A stretch of 44,187 nt of DNA from NCBI RefSeq assembly GCF_009906315.1, contig NZ_JAAALL010000002.1, forward strand, positions 1 through 44,187, in the 5' to 3' direction. The DNA comes from Kineococcus vitellinus (GTDB lineage: Bacteria > Actinomycetota > Actinomycetes > Actinomycetales > Kineococcaceae). Positions 1 through 7,087 of the stretch are shown piece after piece. The position numbers were made by a program, and so were the translations under genes. Under the pieces are notes generated by a model that worked only from the letters and a program-made list of their open reading frames with translations, did no database searches and was not told where the DNA came from. Every line of letters begins with the position of its first letter. The first letter of the stretch is position 1.

Positions 1-1
1 G

Positions 2-3000
2 TCGTCCACCCCGTCGTCCACCCCGACCACGTGGTCGGCACCGACCACGTCGTCCAGCGCCGTCGTGGCCCGCACCGCCACGCCGTCCCGGCTCGGCGGG
101 TCGTCTGGGAGCGGCTCGACGTGGACCACAGCGCCGTCGCGGAGCGGGGACTCCTCGTGGGTCGCCCGGTCCTCGCGCCCAGGCGAGCCGGCACAGCCCG
201 CGACGGCGGCGCAGCCCGGCGCGTCAGTGCGGACCGGCGGGTCCACCGGGAGCGGCGCGTCGCTCTCGACCACCACGCCACCGCTGGCGGACGAGGGGTC
301 CTCGCGCACCGACGCCGGCCGCGCGGGGACCCGCCAGGTCGACCCGGCTGCTGGGGCCGTCCGGGCCGAGGCACCCGCACGCCCCGCGCGGAGCGGGCCG
401 CAGGAGCCGGACCGACCGCTGACGGCTGCCGCCTCCGACGCCGTGGCCGCCGTCCTGGGCGAGCCCGGCCGCCCGCTGCCGGCCGAGCTGCTGGCACAGC
501 TGGAGCCCGGCTTCGGGCGGAGCCTGCGGCACGTGCGCGTCCACGACGGCGCGTCCGCGGCCCGTGCCGCGGACGCGCTCGGCGCACGCGCGTTCACGCT
601 GGGGGACCGGGTCGTCTTCGCCCGTGGCGCGTTCACCCCGGACACCGATCCTGGCCGGGGCCTGCTGGCGCACGAGATCGCCCACGTCCTGCAGGCCGGG
701 GGCGGACCGGTGACCGCCACCCCGTCGACGGTCGGCGAACCGCACCTGGAGGCGGAGGCGGATCGAGCGGTCCGGACCCTGGCGCAGGGCGGCCGGCCTG
801 TCCTGGGGCGCGGCCCGGCCGGGCTGGTCCGGCGCAGCACCCTGACGACCGCGCCTCCCGGGGGCCTGCCGGCCGCGGTGCCGGCACCCGCGGCCACGAC
901 GGTGGCGTCCGCGCCGGGGACCGCCATCGTCCCGAAGGAGGCGCCGGCCCAACCCGGGACGGCCGCCGGACCTCCCCAGCACCTGCCGCCCGGGCTCACC
1001 GTGATCACCGACAAGCCCACCGGCAGCGGCACCGAGGAGCTCGTCGTCCAGGTGGACAGCTTCACCCTTCCGCTGGAGAAGGGCGCCGGACCCTGGGTGC
1101 AGCAGGCCTACAAGGACGCCGCCGCCGGTGGCCGGCTGGTGTTCACGCCGCTCATCCAGGGCGGCTCGACGGCGTCGTACGAGTCCGTCGCCGCCTTCAA
1201 GGAGGGCGCGGAGTCCTACAAGTCCATCTGGCTCGGCCGCTACGGGTTCGCCACCACCAAGGCGCTCTCGTCCGCCGTGACGGCAGCGGCGGACAAGGAG
1301 GCGGTCAAGACCGCACTGGCCGACCCCCAGGTCGAGGCGGTGGTCACGGGGCTGGGGAGCGGGCTCAGCGCCGCCAAGTGCGACGTCGACCACATCGTGG
1401 AGAAGCAGCTCGGCGGCACCTCCATCCCCTCCAACCTGCAGCTGCTGAGCAGCGCCAAGAACCAGGCGTCGGGGCGGGAGACCTACGCGGCGCTCGTCGA
1501 CATCGTCAAGCAGATCCGCGCACCCGAGATGCGAGGCCCGGGGGTACGCCGGCTCCAGCTGCGGCTGAAGGCGGTCACGGTCCCCGACGGCACCGCCGAC
1601 CCCGGCTTCGTCGTGGAGAACCTCCTGCGGACCGGGGCCGTCGTGGGCTCCGACGCGGTGAAGGCGGCGGCCGACGGCAAGCCGGTGACGCTGTCGGCCG
1701 GCGGGCAGGGCGAGACCGCCGCCCTGCGCGACACCGGCGAGACGCCGCTGGACAAGCTGGCCAAACGGATCGTGCCCGGCATGCGGATCGTCACCTACGC
1801 GCGTGACCCGCAGGGTGCCAAGTCCAAGCGCGACAAGGTCTTCGGGACGCTCGACAGCCGGGCCGTCTCTGCGACGGAGTCCACCGCGTCGCGCATCACC
1901 CTGGACGCCGAGGTGGGTCCCGGCCCCGCGGCCGTGCCCGCGCAGCCGGCCGGGCTGGAGGCGGCGTCCGGGCCGTCGGCGCCACCCCCCGGCGAGGCGC
2001 GGGTGCTGCGGCTGGACCCGAGCAAGAACACCAGGATCGCCTTCTTCTACCCCTACCTCAGCCCGGGCCAGCTCACCAAGCTGGCGCTCGACCCGGAGGG
2101 CAACCTCACCGGGAGCGGGACGATCTCCCCGACGATCCCGTTCCTCGGCACGCTGAACGTCGTCTACACCAAGGACGAGCTCAAGCTCGTCGCCCCGATC
2201 CCGGCGGACAAGCTCAAGTCCCCGCTGCCGGCGGCCTTCCGCTTCACCGGCGGTGAGCTGGCCTTGCAGCTGTCGCCCGAGTTCGTCCCCAGCGGCGTGC
2301 TCCACCTCTCGATCGGGCCCGCGGCCAAACCGCTCATGCTCGGCAGGCTCACCGTCAAGCTCGCCAACGGGGCGCTCGTCGCGCAGGGCACCCTGACCCC
2401 GGCCGGCGCGATCCCCGGGATCAAGGCGGCCGAGGGTCTGGTCGAGTGGAGCTCCGAGACGGGCTGGGCGGGCAAGGTCAGCGCGTCCACGGCATCGATC
2501 CCGGCGTCGACCGCCGACGTCACGATCGGCTTCCGGACCAAGGACGGCCGGTTCGACCCGTACGCCGAGGGCGCCGTCACCACCCAGGTCCGCGGGACCT
2601 CGCTCGTCCTCGGGGCGAGCTGGGACGGCCAGGGGCTGGGGTACCGCGGGTCGGTGACCGTGCTCAAGCCGCTGCCGCTGGTGGACGAGGTGGCCTTGTC
2701 CGGCCGGTACAACGACCGGGGCCTGCACCTCGAGGGCACGGCGGCGGTCGTCTGGCAGAGCATCGCGTCCACGATGACGGTCGTCTACACCCGCAAGGAG
2801 GAGGACCCGGAGGGCAAGTTCTCCGGCAGAGCCACGGTCGCGGTCAAGACGCCGAAGGCGGACGGCACCATCGACCTCACCTTCGACGAGGAGGGTCGGT
2901 ACTGGGGCAAGGGCACGGTCGGCTACCAGGTGACGCCGAACCTGCGCCCGGTGCTCGGCGTGGAACTCACCAAGGAACGGAGGGTGAAGCTCAGCGGCGA

Positions 3001-3724
3001 GGTCGTCATCGGGGACGTGCCGCTCACCAGGATGTGGCCGTCCCCGGAGGGCGGGAAGGTGCCGATCATCAAGGGGGTCGGCGTCAAGTTCCCCATTCCC
3101 ACCCCCGTCCCCGCCGTCACCGCGTTCGGGGAGATCCGCGGGTCGCTCGGCCTGGGGTACGGGGTGGGGCCGGTGATGCTCCGCGGCGTCGTCTTCAAGG
3201 GCGAGCTGTACCCCCTGGAGGACGACCCCCAGATCAAGGCGAAGTTGACGGGCCTGTTCGCCGTGCCCGCGTACGCGGAGGTCTACGGCACCTTCGGCGC
3301 CTACCTCGGGCTCGAGGTAGCCGCCGGTGCGGTGGGGGCCAAGGGAGGGGTCGAGATCAGCCCGACGCTGCGGATCTCGGCCGAGGGCGGCGTCAAGGTG
3401 GCCGCCGACTACGACAAGGACGGCTTCGCGTTCGAGGCCGAGGCGTACGCCAAGGGCCGGCTCACCGCCCAGGCCAAGGTCGACCTCGTCGCCGACCTCT
3501 ACGCGGGCTGGGGCATCTTCTCCCACCGCTGGATCTACAACGCGGCTTCAGTGTCGGCGCAGATCGGGCCCGAGGTCCGGCTGACGCTCGGCCGGATCGC
3601 CTACTCCAAGAGCGGCGAGATCACCTGGCCCAGCCTCAGCCAGATCAAGGTCGAGCCGGAGGGCATCGACCCGCTGGACGCGGTCAAGGAGATGCTCGGC
3701 CGCGGCGAGGCCAAGGAGGTCTGA
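2..3724 (+). CDS. DUF4157 protein with HNH-like core and beta-rich C-terminus; candidate eCIS cargo (5' partial)
   Basis: The frame is open to the window edge with Ser/Thr/Pro-rich codons, so the true start probably lies upstream; a GTG at 65 is the first in-window candidate (1219 residues, used for numbering). Residues about 128-212 match DUF4157, with the metalloprotease-like HEIAH at 203-207. Residues about 440-475 carry an HNH/endonuclease-VII-like core: DH at 442-443, GG at 450-451, NLQLL at 457-461, KN at 465-466. From about residue 640 the protein is amphipathic beta-strand-rich with repeated Gly/Val/Lys patterns. DUF4157 proteins are known to sit in eCIS loci and to be fused to toxins; the 38-nt gap to the tube gene fits membership of the same operon. 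That it is loaded cargo with nuclease activity is inference. The second metal-ligand His of a classic HNH is not evident. Confidence 0.8.
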   Translation, partial: SSTPSSTPTTWSAPTTSSSAVVARTATPSRLGGSSGSGSTWTTAPSRSGDSSWVARSSRPGEPAQPATAAQPGASVRTGGSTGSGASLSTTTPPLADEGSSRTDAGRAGTRQVDPAAGAVRAEAPARPARSGPQEPDRPLTAAASDAVAAVLGEPGRPLPAELLAQLEPGFGRSLRHVRVHDGASAARAADALGARAFTLGDRVVFARGAFTPDTDPGRGLLAHEIAHVLQAGGGPVTATPSTVGEPHLEAEADRAVRTLAQGGRPVLGRGPAGLVRRSTLTTAPPGGLPAAVPAPAATTVASAPGTAIVPKEAPAQPGTAAGPPQHLPPGLTVITDKPTGSGTEELVVQVDSFTLPLEKGAGPWVQQAYKDAAAGGRLVFTPLIQGGSTASYESVAAFKEGAESYKSIWLGRYGFATTKALSSAVTAAADKEAVKTALADPQVEAVVTGLGSGLSAAKCDVDHIVEKQLGGTSIPSNLQLLSSAKNQASGRETYAALVDIVKQIRAPEMRGPGVRRLQLRLKAVTVPDGTADPGFVVENLLRTGAVVGSDAVKAAADGKPVTLSAGGQGETAALRDTGETPLDKLAKRIVPGMRIVTYARDPQGAKSKRDKVFGTLDSRAVSATESTASRITLDAEVGPGPAAVPAQPAGLEAASGPSAPPPGEARVLRLDPSKNTRIAFFYPYLSPGQLTKLALDPEGNLTGSGTISPTIPFLGTLNVVYTKDELKLVAPIPADKLKSPLPAAFRFTGGELALQLSPEFVPSGVLHLSIGPAAKPLMLGRLTVKLANGALVAQGTLTPAGAIPGIKAAEGLVEWSSETGWAGKVSASTASIPASTADVTIGFRTKDGRFDPYAEGAVTTQVRGTSLVLGASWDGQGLGYRGSVTVLKPLPLVDEVALSGRYNDRGLHLEGTAAVVWQSIASTMTVVYTRKEEDPEGKFSGRATVAVKTPKADGTIDLTFDEEGRYWGKGTVGYQVTPNLRPVLGVELTKERRVKLSGEVVIGDVPLTRMWPSPEGGKVPIIKGVGVKFPIPTPVPAVTAFGEIRGSLGLGYGVGPVMLRGVVFKGELYPLEDDPQIKAKLTGLFAVPAYAEVYGTFGAYLGLEVAAGAVGAKGGVEISPTLRISAEGGVKVAADYDKDGFAFEAEAYAKGRLTAQAKVDLVADLYAGWGIFSHRWIYNAASVSAQIGPEVRLTLGRIAYSKSGEITWPSLSQIKVEPEGIDPLDAVKEMLGRGEAKEV

Positions 3725-3762
3725 GCGATGCGACGACGACGCGCGGGCGGAGCAGAACGCCC

Positions 3763-4419
3763 ATGACCACGTTCCCGCGAGCACCGCGCACCCTGCGCGG
3801 CGGCTTCGTCGTGATGGACGCCGACGGCCGCCGCGTCGTCCGCGTGATCCCGTTCCAGTACAACCCCGAGACGCTCACCCGCTCCGTGGCCCCGCGGGGC
3901 GCCACCACCGAGAACGGTGACCGGCTCGAGGCCCTGCGCCTGGTGGGGCCGCCGCTCGAGACGCTCAAGCTCGAGGTGGTGCTCGATGCGACCGACCGGC
4001 TGGAGAAGCCTCGCGCGAACGCCACCACGGTGGCGGAGGGCATTGCCGCCGATCTCGCGGAGCTGGAGACCATGGTCGCGCCCCCCGTGGCCGCGCTGCA
4101 GGCCGCGAACGCCCTCGCGCAGCGCGGCGCGTTGGAGATCCTCCCTCTGCCGTCACCCCTGCTGCTGCTCGTCCTCGGCGCCAACCGCACCCTGCCGGTG
4201 CGGATCACCGAGCTGTCGGTCACCGAGGAGGCGTTCGACCCCCGCCTCAACCCCACGCTGGCCCGGATCGGGCTCGGGCTGCGCGCGCTGTCCACCGACG
4301 ACCTGCCGTACGGGTCCAAGGGCGCCGCCCTGTTCTTGACCGCGGCGCGTCGGCGCGAGCGGCTGGCGGCGCGCCGGGGGGCCGGCGTCCAGGCGCTGGG
4401 GCTGGGGGGGACACCGTGA
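3763..4419 (+). CDS. CIS tube-initiator family protein (Afp7/gp53-like N-terminal part)
   Basis: This 218-residue protein has the conserved opening of CIS_tube proteins: residues about 12-35 include GGFVVMDADG followed by VIPFQYNPETLTR. The family links the inner tube to the baseplate hub in eCIS and R-type tails. The ATG at 3763 is chosen because the family motif begins only 10 residues later; the reading frame is open much further upstream, but that part overlaps the DUF4157 gene. A GTGA overlap couples it to the LysM gene. In Afp7-type proteins the tube and LysM parts are usually one polypeptide, so here they are probably split into two genes. Confidence 0.85.
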   Translation: MTTFPRAPRTLRGGFVVMDADGRRVVRVIPFQYNPETLTRSVAPRGATTENGDRLEALRLVGPPLETLKLEVVLDATDRLEKPRANATTVAEGIAADLAELETMVAPPVAALQAANALAQRGALEILPLPSPLLLLVLGANRTLPVRITELSVTEEAFDPRLNPTLARIGLGLRALSTDDLPYGSKGAALFLTAARRRERLAARRGAGVQALGLGGTP

Positions 4420-4739
4420 GCGAGGACGCGTTCAGCCCGTCGAGCCGCTACCGCTCCGTCCCGGTCGTCATCTGGACCGGTGAGGACGGCACCGTCGAGG
4501 TGTACCTCGGTCGCCGGGTCCTGCCCGCCGTCGAGCGCCACGTCGCCGCCGAGCACCGGCGGGTGCGGCGGGGGGAGCGGCCCGACACCATCGCCGACGA
4601 CTCCTACGGCGACCCCGCGCTGTGGTGGCGCCTCGTGGATGCGAGCGGCGAGGCCGATCCGGCGCAGATCAGCGACGTGGACGGCCGGCTGCTCGTGGTC
4701 CCCCTGCCGCTGGAGGTGAGCGACCGTGGCGACGCTTGA
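4416..4739 (+). CDS. Small LysM-like / gpX-like tail protein
   Basis: 107 residues. It starts at GTG 4416, overlapping the preceding stop by 4 nt, and its own end overlaps the hub gene by 14 nt. The segment ERPDTIADDSYGDPALWWRL (about 53-72) is typical of the LysM/phage gpX fold that joins tube to baseplate ('...d.la...ygdp.lwW.i...N'). Its position between the tube-initiator and hub genes matches that of LysM tail proteins in CIS clusters. Function is by family and position; there is no catalytic motif. Confidence 0.8.
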   Translation: MSEDAFSPSSRYRSVPVVIWTGEDGTVEVYLGRRVLPAVERHVAAEHRRVRRGERPDTIADDSYGDPALWWRLVDASGEADPAQISDVDGRLLVVPLPLEVSDRGDA

Positions 4740-5844
4740 TGCGGTGACCCTCAGCGTGCGGATCGGGCCGATCGCCGTCGCACCCGCCCCGGCCCCCGTG
4801 GTCGACGCCTTGGAGGGAGCCACCGTGACGCACGCCGTCGGCGCGCGGTCGGGGTTCCAGCTGAGCTTCACCTACTCCAAGACATCACCGATCGCCCGCA
4901 CGCTGCTGCCCACCGGGTTCTTCGACCCGATGGTCCGTGTCGTGCTGGTGGCCACCCTGCGGGGCGTGCCGACCGTGCTCGCCGACGGGCCGATCAAGCG
5001 TCAGGACGTCACCGCCACCGGCCGGCCCGGGGAGCACCGGCTCGTGCTGACCGGCGAGGACGTCAGCGGCTACATGGATGCGATCGACTTCACCGGCTTC
5101 CCCTACCCGGCGATGCCACCGTTCGCCCGGGTGGCGCTCATGATGGCCAAGTACCTCCCGCTCGGCGTCGTCCCGGTGACGGTCCCGTCGCTCTTCCAGG
5201 GCGTCGAGAACCCGGTCGAGGGGTACCACCACCAGCAGGGCACGGACTACGCGTACGCGACCAAGCTCGCCAAGGACGCCGGCTACGAGTTCTACGTCCG
5301 ACCGGGTCCTGCGCCCGGGATGAACACCGCGTACTGGGGTCCGCAGGTGCGCACGGGCTTGGCTCAGCCGGCGCTGAGCATCGACCTCGACCACGACGCG
5401 AACGTCGACTCGATGAGCTTCTCGGTGGACGGCAACGCGGCTGTCCTGCCGATCGCCCACGTCAAGATCGCCGGGTTCTCGGTCCCCGTCCCGGTTCCCG
5501 ACATCGCGCTGCTCAAGCCGCCGCTCGCCGCCCGCCCCGTCGTCCCCACCAGGACGAGCCTGCTGGAGACGGAGCGGATGAAGCCGCCGGACGTGCTCAT
5601 GGCCCTGCTCGCCGGACGCGGGCTGGCGGACCCGGTGACCGCGACCGGCACCGTCGACCTCACCCGGTACGGTCGCCCGCTGGCCGCCCGCTCGCTGGTC
5701 GGGGTGCGCGGCGCGGGCGCGGCGCACAACGGGCTCTGGTTCGTCCGCTCGGTCACCCACACCCTCGCCCGTGGTAGCTGGAAGCAGGCCTTCCAGCTCG
5801 CCCGTGGCGGGCTCGTCTCCAACGTCGCGGAGGTGTCGCCATGA
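4726..5844 (+). CDS. Baseplate hub protein, phage late-control D / gp27-like
   Basis: 372 residues starting at GTG 4726 inside the preceding gene. The size, all-beta appearance and place just before the gp5-like gene fit the gpD/gp27 hub family, the N-terminal half of VgrG. Supporting segments are DGPIKRQDVTATGRPG (about 86-101), the GTDYAYATKLAKDAGYEFYV hub motif (about 173-192) and the C-terminal WFVRSVTHTLARGSWKQAFQ, which is typical of the end of the family ('y.V..v.H.....y.t.f.l.r'). It would form the trimeric hub at the tube-spike junction. An ATGA overlap couples it to the spike gene. Confidence 0.88.
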   Translation: MATLDAVTLSVRIGPIAVAPAPAPVVDALEGATVTHAVGARSGFQLSFTYSKTSPIARTLLPTGFFDPMVRVVLVATLRGVPTVLADGPIKRQDVTATGRPGEHRLVLTGEDVSGYMDAIDFTGFPYPAMPPFARVALMMAKYLPLGVVPVTVPSLFQGVENPVEGYHHQQGTDYAYATKLAKDAGYEFYVRPGPAPGMNTAYWGPQVRTGLAQPALSIDLDHDANVDSMSFSVDGNAAVLPIAHVKIAGFSVPVPVPDIALLKPPLAARPVVPTRTSLLETERMKPPDVLMALLAGRGLADPVTATGTVDLTRYGRPLAARSLVGVRGAGAAHNGLWFVRSVTHTLARGSWKQAFQLARGGLVSNVAEVSP

Positions 5845-6356
5845 CGTCCGGCCCACGGTTCTTCGGCAAGTACCGCGCGACGGTGCTCAACAACCTCGAC
5901 CCGATGGGGCAGGGGAAGATCCAGGTGCAGCTCGCCGACCGCTACGGACTGTTCCCCTCCACGTGGGCGCTGCCCGCCCTGACCTTCGCGGCCCGGGGGT
6001 CGGCGGGAGTCGTGGCGCTGCCGCCGATCGGCAGCATGGTCTGGATCGAGTTCGAGGCGGGAGACCCCGACTGCCCGATCTGGTCCGGGGCGTTCTGGCC
6101 GGACGCCGCCGGGTTCCCGGTCAAGGCCCTGGCCGGGGCGACGCCGGTGAGCCCGAACATCCACCTGCAGACGACGACCGGCGTCTCCGTCACGTTGTCC
6201 GACCTGCCCGCCACGCAGGTGCAGGTGAGCACCCCGACCGGCGCCACGGTGGTCATCGGCGCGGCGGGCATCACGATCACCAACGGTCAGGGCGCCTCGA
6301 TCGTCATGGCCGGCAAGTCGGTGATCATCAACGAGGGCGCGCTCATCATCACCTGA
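5841..6356 (+). CDS. gp5-like baseplate spike protein (VgrG OB-fold)
   Basis: 171 residues. The N-terminus FFGKYRATVLNNLDPMGQGK is the hallmark of the gp5/VgrG OB-fold ('f.GkyrG.V..n.DP...GRv'). It is followed by RYGLFPSTWALPAL and LPPIGSMVWIEFEAGDPDCP, also typical. Residues about 105-170 are a short beta-rich tail (TTTGVSVTLSD, TPTGATVVIGAAGITITNG) resembling the start of a triple-stranded beta-helix needle, much shorter than in long VgrGs. It should trimerise below the hub and carry the PAAR-like tip encoded next. Confidence 0.92.
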   Translation: MTSGPRFFGKYRATVLNNLDPMGQGKIQVQLADRYGLFPSTWALPALTFAARGSAGVVALPPIGSMVWIEFEAGDPDCPIWSGAFWPDAAGFPVKALAGATPVSPNIHLQTTTGVSVTLSDLPATQVQVSTPTGATVVIGAAGITITNGQGASIVMAGKSVIINEGALIIT

Positions 6357-6383
6357 CCCACCTGTGAGACGAGGAACCCGACC

Positions 6384-6716
6384 ATGCCTGGACCTGTGCT
6401 CCACGCCGGTGCCTCGGCGACCTGCCCGCACGGCGGCACGATCACGTTCGTCCCCGCAGCGCCGCGCGTCACGGTGTCCGGCTCCCCGGCCGTGGTCCTC
6501 AGCGACCAGGCACCGGTCGTGGGGTGCGTCTTCACGGCGGGCACCAAGCCGCAGCCGTGCGTCAGCACGAAGTGGCTCGCCGGTGCCACCCGGGTCGTCT
6601 CGCTGGGAAGCCCGGTGCTGGTGAACCCGTCCGGTGGCCTGTGCCAGTCCGCCGAGCAGATCCCCGGTGGTCCGCCGGTGATCTCCGCCAGCCAGACCCG
6701 GGTGGTGGCGACATGA
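6384..6716 (+). CDS. PAAR-like spike-tip protein
   Basis: 110 residues with a GAGG ribosome-binding site at 6370-6373. CPHGGTI near residues 15-21 and further cysteines at about 49, 60 and 88 fit the DUF4280/PAAR-like tip family that binds one metal ion at the point of the spike. Position between the gp5 and gp25 genes is diagnostic. The gene is only slightly longer than a bare PAAR domain, so it carries no fused effector. Its stop overlaps the gp25 start (ATGA). Confidence 0.8.
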   Translation: MPGPVLHAGASATCPHGGTITFVPAAPRVTVSGSPAVVLSDQAPVVGCVFTAGTKPQPCVSTKWLAGATRVVSLGSPVLVNPSGGLCQSAEQIPGGPPVISASQTRVVAT

Positions 6717-7087
6717 CCCGGCTCGCCTTCCCCTTCGGACCCACCGCGCAGGGCCGGTCATCGACCGTCCGCTACGGCGACCACGCGCACGTCCGGCAGA
6801 TGCTCGAGCTGCTCCTGCTCACCTCCCCGGGTGAGCGCGTGATGCGGCCCGACCTCGGCAGTCCCGCGCGCCAGATGCTGTTCGGGCCCGGCGGGGACGC
6901 CACCGCCATCGCCCTCGACTCCACGCTCGAGGCCACCGTGGAGCAGCAGCTCGGCCACGTCCTCGACCTGATCGACCTCACCGTCACGGTGGTCGACGCC
7001 GACGCGACGCTCGAGATCGTCGTGACCTACGAAGTCCGCTCCGACCGCACGGTGGACGAGACCCGCGTCCGCAAGGACCTGACATGA
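6713..7087 (+). CDS. Baseplate wedge protein, GPW/gp25 family
   Basis: 124 residues. LLLTSPGERVMRPDLGSPAR (about 38-57) followed by QMLFGP is the signature of GPW/gp25 proteins, and the N-terminal FPFGP opening also fits. gp25 nucleates sheath polymerisation on the baseplate, so a contractile sheath is expected although no sheath gene lies in the window. ATGA overlaps on both sides place it firmly in the operon. Confidence 0.95.
   Translation: MTRLAFPFGPTAQGRSSTVRYGDHAHVRQMLELLLLTSPGERVMRPDLGSPARQMLFGPGGDATAIALDSTLEATVEQQLGHVLDLIDLTVTVVDADATLEIVVTYEVRSDRTVDETRVRKDLT

Noticed and set aside
224-3526. A 1100-codon minus-strand open frame antisense to the DUF4157 gene
   Set aside because: Arg/Asp/Gly-rich shadow translation caused by high GC; the plus strand carries clear domains.
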